A stretch of 64,000 bases of DNA from assembly GCF_001435585.1 (NCBI RefSeq), contig NZ_AZEC01000011.1, positions 36,648 through 100,647 of the forward strand. The letters are read 5' to 3'. Both the position numbers and the translations under genes were made by a program. Shown here one piece after another: positions 41,563 to 49,742 of this stretch (within the stretch, counting starts at the first letter, position 1; each line of letters begins with the position of its first letter). Source of the DNA: Schleiferilactobacillus perolens DSM 12744. Lineage in GTDB: Bacteria; Bacillota; Bacilli; Lactobacillales; Lactobacillaceae. Below the pieces are notes generated by a model. The model was not told the origin of the DNA, searched no databases, and saw only the letters and a list, made by a program, of their open reading frames with translations.

Positions 41563-42456
41563 TTACAGTTCAACTTTGACTTTATTGGCATCGATCCAGC
41601 CGCCGATTTTGACGAACCCGCCATCACTGGATACAGTGCTCACTTGCCATCGACTGCCAACTGGTAGGTATTTAATGCCTGCCTGCTTTGGCTTAGGTAC
41701 TGCCTGTGTGTATGCATCATTGGTGACAACCTGTACATTTTGCCCAGTCCAATCGCCGGCTACGATGCCTTTGTTGATCTTGACAATAGCATCATCTGGA
41801 TTGATCAGGCCGCCAACTTTCAGCCAGCCTTTGTCGAGACCGGTGACAACCCAACTTGTACCGTAAGACAATTTGCGGCCGGTTGCCTTGTGATTGTAAT
41901 CGTATAGGACCGCTCCGTTTGGATTAGTGATCCAGGCTAAGCCATAAGCAGTAACTGGGATCAGCCCGGTTAATTTGCTCAAATTCATATCGTTATCTCC
42001 TTGATGTGCTTCTTGCGTACTGGCATACCGATATGCATAAAAATAGGGGCACCCATCGGCGGCCCAGTATGCGTCATGATTATTAATACTCACACCGTTG
42101 TGTGCGTAGTTGCAGTGGATAATGTTGTCGTGATCAATGAAGATACCCGTGTGGCCACCAGCACCTGCACTATCACCAATCTTGCCCCAGATGAACACGT
42201 CGCCACGTTGGGCATTCCAGTTGCTGTTATCTGCTATCCGTTGCCAGCCGTTAGCTAACAGCCAATTATGCATGGACTCGGTGTTGAGCACATAGCCAGC
42301 AGACGGCATGCCGCCAGCACGAAGTGCCGCATAAACAGCGCCTGAGCAATCTGCTGTGCCATCAGTACCAGTGCGACTGCCATCCATGCTGTAAGTGACA
42401 CCATTCTTCTGCAACTGGTACATGTAAGCAATTGCGGCATCAATGCTGAACGACAT
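41563..42456 (-). CDS. Phage endolysin (amidase_5/NlpC-like) with SH3-like wall-binding repeats
   Basis: This 297-residue lysin has an N-terminal cysteine-hydrolase domain (about 1-140) with the nucleophile Cys in GTADCSGAVYAAL and the His in GGHTGIFIDHD, the pattern of Pal-like phage amidases. The C-terminal half has two SH3-like repeats (GTSWVVTGLDKGWLKVGG and GSRWQVSTVSSDGGFVKIGG) that should bind the cell wall. There is no signal peptide, so release depends on the holin. ATG 42456 has AATGGAG nine bases upstream. It overlaps the holin end by 17 bases. Confidence 0.88.
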   Translation of the reverse strand: MSFSIDAAIAYMYQLQKNGVTYSMDGSRTGTDGTADCSGAVYAALRAGGMPSAGYVLNTESMHNWLLANGWQRIADNSNWNAQRGDVFIWGKIGDSAGAGGHTGIFIDHDNIIHCNYAHNGVSINNHDAYWAADGCPYFYAYRYASTQEAHQGDNDMNLSKLTGLIPVTAYGLAWITNPNGAVLYDYNHKATGRKLSYGTSWVVTGLDKGWLKVGGLINPDDAIVKINKGIVAGDWTGQNVQVVTNDAYTQAVPKPKQAGIKYLPVGSRWQVSTVSSDGGFVKIGGWIDANKVKVEL

Positions 42457-42823
42457 TAATGTCAGCTCCATTCGCATCTGTACCTGCATCTGGTAAAGTA
42501 TCCTTGACTGACGTACCTTGCCCATTGGCTGGCAGCGGATCGGCCGGCACCGGGTCAGGCACGGTATCCTTGGCCGGTTTACTGTACGTGAGTGCCTGGG
42601 CACTATCAGTAACACCGGCTGTCGTAGGGTCCGTTACTACCCCAAGAACAGCCAGTACAGCAAACACTGCATTGACCACACCCGTCAGTTCCTTGCCCAA
42701 ACTGGCAAAGTCACAGTTATAGCCGAATACCGCAGCGACTGATTGTCCGACTAATAAAATAGCCGGCACCAAGGCCAGCCAAAACTTTACGGACAAAAAA
42801 CGAACTTTCCAATTAATCTTCAT
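42440..42823 (-). CDS. Phage holin, phiLC3 family
   Basis: This 127-residue membrane protein begins MKINWKVRFLSVKFWLALVP. Two hydrophobic helices (about 14-35 and 50-68, VNAVFAVLAVLGVV) are followed by DPTTAGVTDSAQALTYSKP, the signature of phiLC3-type holins. A Pro/Asp-rich C-terminal tail of about 45 residues, longer than usual, follows. ATG 42823 has AAAGGAG nine bases upstream. It forms the lesion that lets the endolysin reach the wall. Confidence 0.9.
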   Translation of the reverse strand: MKINWKVRFLSVKFWLALVPAILLVGQSVAAVFGYNCDFASLGKELTGVVNAVFAVLAVLGVVTDPTTAGVTDSAQALTYSKPAKDTVPDPVPADPLPANGQGTSVKDTLPDAGTDANGADINVVQH

Positions 42824-43118
42824 TGTCACTATCTCCTTTATCTTCTCTGATACCTACGTGGTCCTCTAAACGAGTAATCCGCACTGAATGGCTGCCCAGC
42901 TCAATGTCATGGTCCTTAATGCGCCCATTGATTGACGCAAGCGTCTGTTCATGTGCTTTAAGTTGCTGGCCAATCTGCTCAGACAACCGCTGAATATCAG
43001 CTCGTAGCGGGTCCAAAGCAATCTTTTTGAACAGCCAGCTGCCAGCACTCACGAGCACACCAATTGCTGTTAGGGACTCGGCCCATTCAGCAATACTTAA
43101 TCCTAGAATAATGTGCAT
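42813..43118 (-). CDS. Phage lysis-module protein with membrane helix and coiled coil
   Basis: This 101-residue protein has one hydrophobic helix (SLTAIGVLVSAGSWLF) and a long amphipathic helix (DIQRLSEQIGQQLKAHEQTL) predicted to form a coiled coil, then an acidic tail. The plan resembles XhlA-type holin partners. It overlaps the holin start by 11 bases. A role in lysis is inferred from position and topology. Confidence 0.65.
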   Translation of the reverse strand: MHIILGLSIAEWAESLTAIGVLVSAGSWLFKKIALDPLRADIQRLSEQIGQQLKAHEQTLASINGRIKDHDIELGSHSVRITRLEDHVGIREDKGDSDNED

Positions 43119-43133
43119 TGCCTAGCTTCTTTC

Positions 43134-43283
43134 TTATGCTGCGGGTGCAGTTGCCGGTGCTACATAGTCCTCACCTGTGGCTTGCTTGTATTGGTCACTC
43201 GAAATGAAGCCAACCTGAACGAATTCTTGCATGTCTTGCTTGGTGAAAAGACCCAATTTGAAATAATCAATGATGAATGTCAT
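43134..43283 (-). CDS. XkdX family phage protein
   Basis: This 49-residue protein, MTFIIDYFKLGLFTKQDMQE onward, has the XkdX pattern (short helical segment, YxxG-like, FI.SDQYK..TGEDYV). Such proteins sit at the end of tail/baseplate gene blocks in many phages; their role is unknown. AAAGGAAA lies upstream of the ATG. Confidence 0.8.
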   Translation of the reverse strand: MTFIIDYFKLGLFTKQDMQEFVQVGFISSDQYKQATGEDYVAPATAPAA

Positions 43284-43297
43284 GTGCAATTTCCTTT

Positions 43298-43744
43298 CTA
43301 CTTTGCTGCTGTTGTGGTTGTTGTGGTGGTTGATGCTGAATCAGCTGCTAACTGTTTGGTGAGTTGTGCAACGGCTAAGTTTGCTGTTGTTGCGGCTTGA
43401 TTAGCATTGTTTGCTGCCAGTGTTGCTGATGCTAACTGTTTTACTAACTCTGCATTGACATTTTTAAGGGCAATTATTTCTGACGTGTTGGGGTCAACAT
43501 TGGAATCTTCCCACTTTTCTAACACACCATTGTATTTTGCTACTTTGCCTTGCAATTCGGTTGGAATCGGTGTTTCAGTCATTGGATAATTAACCACTGC
43601 ATCTTGTGGGACATAAACAACTGTGTAAAAATTGCCATCTGCTTGCTGGCTTTGATAAGTCATAAAGACCTGTTTGTAAGTGTCATCTTGTGGCGTTGTG
43701 CTTGTTGTAGTTGTGCTTGTGTCTGTGCTTGTTGTATCTGCCAA
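43298..43744 (-). CDS. Phage baseplate-region hypothetical protein, Thr-rich ends
   Basis: About 148 residues, starting MADTTSTDTSTTTT from a TTG at 43744 that has AAAGGA nine bases upstream. An ATG at 43762 overlaps the preceding stop but has no ribosome site. The core (TYKQVFMTYQSQQADGNFYT) is beta-rich, and the C-terminal helix (LVKQLASATLAANNANQAAT) could trimerise like a tail-fibre accessory. Thr repeats at both ends suggest flexible linkers. Function unknown. Confidence 0.6.
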   Translation of the reverse strand: MADTTSTDTSTTTTSTTPQDDTYKQVFMTYQSQQADGNFYTVVYVPQDAVVNYPMTETPIPTELQGKVAKYNGVLEKWEDSNVDPNTSEIIALKNVNAELVKQLASATLAANNANQAATTANLAVAQLTKQLAADSASTTTTTTTAAK

Positions 43745-43761
43745 ATGAATCAATCCTTTCA

Positions 43762-44724
43762 TTACTGCTTTACTGTCTGAAGTTTTGTAACATATCCCGC
43801 GTTATCACCAGCATAAATATTGAATTGGCTATCTACTGCTAATGAAATGATGCTTCCTGGTGCAGTCCAGTTCCACACTTGATTGCCAGTGCTATCAATT
43901 TTGATAACATTGTCACTGCTATCGCCAATGTACACATTGAATTGGCTGTCTGTGCAAATTGATTGAATGTAATCTGCAAAAAACGATTGCCATACTTGAC
44001 TGCCCGTGCTATCAAGTTTTGTAACGCCACCCTCAATATCACCAGCATAAACATTATTCTGACTGTCTGTGCAAATTGAATAAACAGTGCCGGTTGCGGC
44101 CCATTGCCAGTTCTGACTTCCTGTGCTATCTAACTGTGTAACATTGCCATTATCATCGCCAGCATAAACATTGAATTGGTTATCAACAGCAACAGAGTGG
44201 ATCATACTTGTTCCTTTCCACTGCCAGACCTGTTTGCCAGTGCTATCAAGTTTTGTAACATAGTTGCCCTCATCACTGGCGTTGCCCTCATCACCGGCAT
44301 ACACATTGAAATTGCTGTCTACTGCTACAGAAAAAGCATTTCCTGAACTCCACTGCCAAATTTGTTTTCCAGTGCTATCAAGTTTTGTAATGCCACTGGG
44401 AGAAGCTAGATAAACATTAAGCTGACTGTCTGTGCAAATTGAATTAGCAGACTGGTTCATTTTATTCTGCCACACTTGACTGCCAGTGCTATCTAACTTA
44501 GTGACATAACGACTATAATCACCGGCATACACATTGAAATTGCTGTCAACGGCTACAGAATAAACGTTACTTGGTGCTTTCCATTGCCAGAGTTGAACTG
44601 GTGCACTTAAAAATGGTGATGTGACTGATTGATAAACACACTTACCACCATACCAAGCACTGGCAATCTTCTTGCCACCATAATAAAGTGACTGTAATTT
44701 TTTGCCATCATAGTAAATTGGCAT
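43762..44724 (-). CDS. Phage tail-tip seven-bladed beta-propeller protein
   Basis: This is a 320-residue protein with a short N-terminal domain of YDGKKLQSLYYGGKKI-type repeats (residues 1-35). Seven imperfect repeats of 35-42 residues follow. Each has the pattern S(V/I)xxDSxFNVYAGDxxxxVTKLDSTGxQVWQW. The seventh repeat lacks the closing W-Q-W strand, and the segment before repeat 1 (VQLWQWKAPS) supplies it. That is the circular closure seen in beta-propellers. Its place between the collagen-like fibre and the lysis genes suggests a receptor- or glycan-binding part of the baseplate. The start overlaps the upstream stop by TAATG. Confidence 0.75.
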   Translation of the reverse strand: MPIYYDGKKLQSLYYGGKKIASAWYGGKCVYQSVTSPFLSAPVQLWQWKAPSNVYSVAVDSNFNVYAGDYSRYVTKLDSTGSQVWQNKMNQSANSICTDSQLNVYLASPSGITKLDSTGKQIWQWSSGNAFSVAVDSNFNVYAGDEGNASDEGNYVTKLDSTGKQVWQWKGTSMIHSVAVDNQFNVYAGDDNGNVTQLDSTGSQNWQWAATGTVYSICTDSQNNVYAGDIEGGVTKLDSTGSQVWQSFFADYIQSICTDSQFNVYIGDSSDNVIKIDSTGNQVWNWTAPGSIISLAVDSQFNIYAGDNAGYVTKLQTVKQ

Positions 44725-45914
44725 TAGCTTGCCTCCGGCACAAGATAAAGAACAGTGGTGTTTGTTGAGGAATCACTAGATGCTGTCGTTTCATCAGCAA
44801 CAGACACAATCTTGGCATCTAAAGCGGCTTGAACTTGGCTTTGATTTAAGTAGGTAGACGCGGCATCTGCTGACTTTAAGTAAGGCGTTAGGTCTGGCGT
44901 GGTTCCATCCTTGCCATCTTTACCATCAGCACCTGCTGGACCAGTTGCACCCTTGAGTGATGCTAAAAAGTCGGCTTCTGTGCCTGTGTTGCCAGCATCC
45001 AGCCAGACTTGGTAGGCAGATTCACCGGCAGGACCTTGTAACTCACCACCATCGTTCCAGCTGCTATTTTTCCAGATGTATAAATGCCCGTTGACTAGAT
45101 AGGTATCGCCATCTGTGTTTCCAGTGGCCGGTAGTTTATCGACAGAATCAGCTGAACCTTTCAGCTGAATGCCATCGCCGGTATCACCTTTAGCACCAGC
45201 AGGACCAACAGGACCAACAGGACCTGTAGCGCCTGTGTCACCTTTTTCGCCTTGCAAACCTTGTGGACCAGTATCACCTTTAGGACCAGTTGCACCGGTT
45301 GCACCAGTTGGACCAGTATCACCTTTAGGACCAGCAGGACCTTGAATACCTTGTGGACCTTTATATTTTGGATCATTAGGAATGTCATCAACCAGTGACT
45401 GTGCTGCTTGTGCTGCTTGATTGGCTGTGGTAGCGGCTGTGTTAGCACCTGAAACCGCAGTATCTAGTGTTGATTGGGCGCTATCAACAATGCTTTGCAG
45501 TTGGGCTTTGATACTGTCCAAACCACTTACATAATCGCTGTTATCAATGTCTGTACTAATGTCATTGGCAACATTAATCACAATATTCTCAGTGCTGTCT
45601 ACCAGTGTGCCATCTGTGTTGTACAGCTCAAACCAGCCAATACCATTTGCAGCAAAAACTTGACTGTGAATTGGGTAGGTAACAGTGCCGGTTGTGGCAT
45701 CAGTTGCAACTGTAACATTTGTGTCAGAAACACTTTTGCCACCGGCTTTAGCATCCTTAAATCTTGCTGATAAGCCAGTTAAATCATAAGGTGTGCCATC
45801 ACGATCTAGCAGTTGAGCAGTCAAAGTTAAACCTCTCTCTGACCGGCGTAGATACAAATGCTGTTCAATCTGCCCTGTTTTGTTTGTTGTCAGTGTCATC
45901 TTTGGCAGCGTCAT
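44724..45914 (-). CDS. BppU-type baseplate upper protein with collagen-like repeats
   Basis: This is a structural protein of about 396 residues. The N-terminal region (to about residue 115, including [20 protein letters not shown]) matches the BppU N-terminal domain of phage baseplates. A helical stalk follows, then about 21 Gly-X-Y triplets near 190-252 ([12 protein letters not shown] and similar), predicted to form a collagen triple helix. A carbohydrate-module-like stretch ([20 protein letters not shown]) and a shorter second Gly-X-Y block lead to the C-terminus. Several in-frame starts exist; ATG 45914 is preferred by spacing to AGGTG. Confidence 0.8.
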   Translation of the reverse strand: MTLPKMTLTTNKTGQIEQHLYLRRSERGLTLTAQLLDRDGTPYDLTGLSARFKDAKAGGKSVSDTNVTVATDATTGTVTYPIHSQVFAANGIGWFELYNTDGTLVDSTENIVINVANDISTDIDNSDYVSGLDSIKAQLQSIVDSAQSTLDTAVSGANTAATTANQAAQAAQSLVDDIPNDPKYKGPQGIQGPAGPKGDTGPTGATGATGPKGDTGPQGLQGEKGDTGATGPVGPVGPAGAKGDTGDGIQLKGSADSVDKLPATGNTDGDTYLVNGHLYIWKNSSWNDGGELQGPAGESAYQVWLDAGNTGTEADFLASLKGATGPAGADGKDGKDGTTPDLTPYLKSADAASTYLNQSQVQAALDAKIVSVADETTASSDSSTNTTVLYLVPEAS

Positions 45915-46104
45915 TAGCATCACCTACTTTCTGCTGAATTTTGTCTTCCGTTGAGTTTCCAACTCTGGCTTGCAATTCTTTATTTTCGTTTTGCAACTGA
46001 GATATAACCAACGCTTGTTTTGCTATTTTCACTGCTTGCTGAGAAATAATGGTTGATAGCTCTCCAGCCGTGGCATTCATAGCTTCGTTTACATCAACTT
46101 GCAT
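45865..46104 (-). CDS. Small phage coiled-coil protein
   Basis: This 79-residue protein is mostly one long helix ([20 protein letters not shown]) and then an acidic, polar tail. AAGG lies before the ATG. It is placed between the Tal and BppU genes, overlapping BppU. It may be a structural adaptor or chaperone; no family was recognised. Confidence 0.55.
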   Translation of the reverse strand: MQVDVNEAMNATAGELSTIISQQAVKIAKQALVISQLQNENKELQARVGNSTEDKIQQKVGDANDAAKDDTDNKQNRAD

Positions 46105-46119
46105 TTTTTACCTTCATTT

Positions 46120-49020
46120 CTAGTCTGTGACAATGTGATGATCTACACCATTGAAATTTAAGTAGAACCCTTGGCCTTTGTAGCCACCGCTTTCGATATA
46201 CTTCAATTCGGCAGCATTTGAGTCATCACCAAAATAAATACTGGAGCCAACCGTACGTATGTCGTTCGCAACATATAAATCTGCGTAAATATCGACGCCT
46301 TGGTGAAATCTTGACCATGACCAGGCTTCTAAACCGCCTCCAGTGCTGATGCCATGAGCCGCACTGATTTCTGTTTCAATGCCTCCATCACCATCGTTGA
46401 GTGAAATGCCGGATGTGCCAGTGATTTGACAGGCATCCATTTTCAGCCCTGTGACGGTGCCAGCAGTAATTGACTCAGCCACAATCCGACCTTGAGAGTC
46501 AATAGCTGATCGGACTAGATTGCCATTGCTGTAAAATCCTAGACCATTCGCATCGAACTTCATATATGAATCGTCATCGTTAACAGCTCTTAAATCCTGA
46601 GGGGTTTGCCAGTTTGGATAAGCTTGAATTGTGGCCGTTCCACTGGAATTAATCCAGTCTGAAACATCAGTGACTGTTTGGTCCACAATTTCCATTTGGT
46701 TCTTGACAGCGGTTATTGAGTCACCCTGAATGCCCAATTCTTTCATGACATTTTCGATGGCTGCATTCTGGTCTGAGCCTTGTTGCTGTAAGGCTGAATG
46801 AATTTGGTCAAACAGACCTGTGGCTTGTTTGCTTGCCTGCTGAGTTGACTTTTCAACAGCTTGTTGCTGATATTGCTGCACCAGGTGTGTATAACTGATT
46901 GGTGGCTCGCCGATGATGATCGAGTCGTAGCGATGGGCTGGAATATCCCACACTGTTTCACTAACTTCCGCATCTTCGGCAATATCTAATTTGTCAAACT
47001 CAACAGACACACGGTCGTATAGACCAATCTGTGTCAGCTGAGAATAATCACCAGTCATTTGTGCATAATTAAGTGTCAGTGTCACAGTGGGATAGCCAAT
47101 GCGGTAATCCTGCATGTAAGCTTGGGCAACTTCTCTTAATTTGTCAGCATCTTGAATGTTGTAATCCGACAAATCGACGGGCAAAACACGCAGCCGTTCA
47201 TCGTTTGCAGCCAAATCAGACTTAAGAATCAGTTCGGGTAACTGAACAGTGACATCAGCCACTTCATCGTCGCTGTCGCTGTCACTTGGGCCAGCCGGTG
47301 TCACATCGTCAGCAGACGTAAAGCTGAACCACTTGCTATCCACCCATTCATTGGTGGCTACTTCATACCACGTGGTACCATTATTGTCTGCCTGGGCGGT
47401 GATTTTCCAGCGGCTGCCTGCTTGGAGATATTGACCAGTGGGTGCCACGTTGTACGTTGGAGATGGATAAATAGGCACCTTGCCTAATGCCTGAGCTTCT
47501 TCGGTGTTTTTATCATCTACCGTGGTTGGTGTGACTGTGCCATTAGAGCTAAAGTCGCAAACATCTGAAGTGATCCACTGATTGGTGGCAATGCGATACC
47601 AGGTATTACCATCACCACCAGTGGCCTCGCCTGTCACTTGCCACTTTGTACCATTTGCAACATGTCTCTGAACATATCCAGCACCACCCGGAGCCGTATA
47701 AACCGGTGCACCACCGGCATCATCTGTTTTGATGATGACAATGCCACGACATGGAACGATCACAAAGTCTGTGTTTTTTTCAACACTAAAATAGGTTGAG
47801 TCGATCCAAGAATTAGTGCCGATGTTGTACCAAACATGGCCGGCAGAATCAGTGGCTTTATACCAAATTTTGAAGCGCTCACCATTGCCAACATACTCAC
47901 CAGTTGCTTTTTTGTCGGCAAATGGGCTTGTCCAGATGGCAATAGATTTAGGGCCGGCATAGCTAACAACTGAGCCAACACCTTGGAAAGGCACGATTAG
48001 GCCCGTGCTGTCTGTATTATCGCCAATTGTAATGGTGCCAGAGCCTGAAACGTTGTTGACCACATAGCTGCCAGATTTGTCAAACGTGAAGAATTGACCG
48101 TCAACCCAATTGTTCGTGCCAATTTCATACCAGGTATCATCATTAACCGTGTTATCACTAGCTTGCCGGCTCACTTTGTAGTAGGTGTCATTTTGGACTG
48201 TGCCCACAACTTTGTGACCAGCATACGGTGTATCGTACATTTGAAGCCCACCAGTGCCGACATACTGAACAATACCAGTTCCACTAAAAGCTGTGCTGGT
48301 GTCTGTTGTGGTTGATGTGCTGTCCGGAGTGTATGTTGCAAAAGGCATGATGGCTGTATACGTCTTATCGATCTGCTCATCTTGCTCAATCGTTTGAATA
48401 TTGCGGCCATATTTGACAATAATGTGTGTGTCATCACCACCATGCTGCAACAATTTTAGATTGTAGTTATCAGCTACCCATTCACCACCAAACAATGAGG
48501 CCATAGAGTTGGTCTGGTCACCAGCCTCATCGGCATCAATGAGCATATCCATCGTGTTGTTTATACTCTTAAAATCAAATCCAATGTTTGCTACCTTTGT
48601 GATGTCACTTGAAAAATTTAGTGATGGGATTGGATCTGCAAGTGCTGATGAAATTGCTGAAAATGTATCTGATGGGCTGGCATTTGCAATGGAAATGGTG
48701 GATGAAATCGTGTCATATGCCAAGTCTCCCCAAATCTGTGACGCTTCAATTGTGACTGCTGCGCCACTCTTAACAACTCTTGTTATTCTAAACTTTTGTC
48801 GCAGTGAGTCTGGGCCACAATCGGCTAAAATGATTCGACCTTTTTGCAACTCTTTTGCCAAAGGATCAGCTGGGTTGTAAGTCATGTTGAGCACACCCAC
48901 TGCATTGCTATCTCTGGTAACAGTGCCGGTTAAAATTCCTGTCAAATACCCTAAGCCTAACGTGTTGGTGTCATCACTAGCTCTTTCATAAAGAATTGGA
49001 AAACGTAAATACTCAGTCAA
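46120..49020 (-). CDS. Phage tail-associated protein (Tal, prophage tail/minor structural) with inserted SH3-like repeats
   Basis: This is a 966-residue tail-tip protein. The N-terminal region has the gp27-like fold of Tal proteins (YNPADPLAKELQKGRII). It is interrupted, between about residues 240 and 595, by four SH3-like modules, each ending in a motif such as TWYEIGTNNWVDGQFF or VWYNIGTNSWIDSTYF. The Tal domain resumes at ELILKSDLAANDERLRVLPV. A helical stalk and a C-terminal beta region follow. TTG 49020 has GGAGG eight bases upstream; the GTG at 49029 overlaps that site. The SH3-like modules probably hold the host cell wall during infection. Confidence 0.85.
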   Translation of the reverse strand: MTEYLRFPILYERASDDTNTLGLGYLTGILTGTVTRDSNAVGVLNMTYNPADPLAKELQKGRIILADCGPDSLRQKFRITRVVKSGAAVTIEASQIWGDLAYDTISSTISIANASPSDTFSAISSALADPIPSLNFSSDITKVANIGFDFKSINNTMDMLIDADEAGDQTNSMASLFGGEWVADNYNLKLLQHGGDDTHIIVKYGRNIQTIEQDEQIDKTYTAIMPFATYTPDSTSTTTDTSTAFSGTGIVQYVGTGGLQMYDTPYAGHKVVGTVQNDTYYKVSRQASDNTVNDDTWYEIGTNNWVDGQFFTFDKSGSYVVNNVSGSGTITIGDNTDSTGLIVPFQGVGSVVSYAGPKSIAIWTSPFADKKATGEYVGNGERFKIWYKATDSAGHVWYNIGTNSWIDSTYFSVEKNTDFVIVPCRGIVIIKTDDAGGAPVYTAPGGAGYVQRHVANGTKWQVTGEATGGDGNTWYRIATNQWITSDVCDFSSNGTVTPTTVDDKNTEEAQALGKVPIYPSPTYNVAPTGQYLQAGSRWKITAQADNNGTTWYEVATNEWVDSKWFSFTSADDVTPAGPSDSDSDDEVADVTVQLPELILKSDLAANDERLRVLPVDLSDYNIQDADKLREVAQAYMQDYRIGYPTVTLTLNYAQMTGDYSQLTQIGLYDRVSVEFDKLDIAEDAEVSETVWDIPAHRYDSIIIGEPPISYTHLVQQYQQQAVEKSTQQASKQATGLFDQIHSALQQQGSDQNAAIENVMKELGIQGDSITAVKNQMEIVDQTVTDVSDWINSSGTATIQAYPNWQTPQDLRAVNDDDSYMKFDANGLGFYSNGNLVRSAIDSQGRIVAESITAGTVTGLKMDACQITGTSGISLNDGDGGIETEISAAHGISTGGGLEAWSWSRFHQGVDIYADLYVANDIRTVGSSIYFGDDSNAAELKYIESGGYKGQGFYLNFNGVDHHIVTD

Positions 49021-49742
49021 GCCAGACACCTCCAGTTAGGTTGATATTCAAATCCTGTGTAGCTACCAGTCAGTGAAATTGTGTTGTTTCCAGGGGTTAA
49101 AACTGGAAAGTCATTGTCTGGAAAAATTGCTAAACCTGCCCGACTGTCAGTCAAAGTTTTATAAACCAATGCCCGTTCACTATCGACATAAATTTCGTCG
49201 TCAATACCATTAAGTTGGTAGGCTAAGCCATTAACCGTCAGCGTCAAATTGCCAGTTCCTTTGATGTGCCAGAGTGGCTCTGCTGACCACTGCTCTGTGT
49301 TATTTACCTGTGCTGGCACTGATTGCCATTGTTGACCATCAAGCCTTTTCAAAAACGGTTTACAATCGAACTGTACAATCACCTGCGCCCACATATTGTT
49401 AGTGATGGTCATTGTTGGAGCAGCGGAAACATGTGCTTCCCACTCGTATCCAGAGATTAGATCTGCTGTTAGCGGAGAATAGTCATCTCCTGCCACCCAG
49501 TTTCTTATTTCTCTGCCTATGGATTGAAGAGTGGGCGATTGAAAAGGCCGGTGAAGAACAAAAGTAACTGGTTGAACAAAGTTTTTATAGCGCATATTGC
49601 TCTGGATTGTGTCACCATTGACCCCAGGCACTGAAACAGCAGTTATATCGGATTCTGGGTGGACAAACTCAAATGGATAACTGATGGCCAGATGGAACTC
49701 GTCGCTGGTATGACCGTTGAAACCTATTCTGCTAATTGCCAC
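49017..49742 (-). CDS. Distal tail protein (Dit)
   Basis: This 241-residue phage tail family protein links tail tube and baseplate. The start (ISRIGFNGHTSDEFHLAISY) and the PGVNGDTIQSNMRYKNF loop are typical of Dit N-terminal domains. The C-terminal half is a galectin-like sandwich (NLTLTVNGLAYQLNGIDDEI). Initiation is at a GTG (49742), eleven bases after GGAGG. It overlaps both the tape-measure end and the Tal start. Confidence 0.85.
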   Translation of the reverse strand: MAISRIGFNGHTSDEFHLAISYPFEFVHPESDITAVSVPGVNGDTIQSNMRYKNFVQPVTFVLHRPFQSPTLQSIGREIRNWVAGDDYSPLTADLISGYEWEAHVSAAPTMTITNNMWAQVIVQFDCKPFLKRLDGQQWQSVPAQVNNTEQWSAEPLWHIKGTGNLTLTVNGLAYQLNGIDDEIYVDSERALVYKTLTDSRAGLAIFPDNDFPVLTPGNNTISLTGSYTGFEYQPNWRCLA

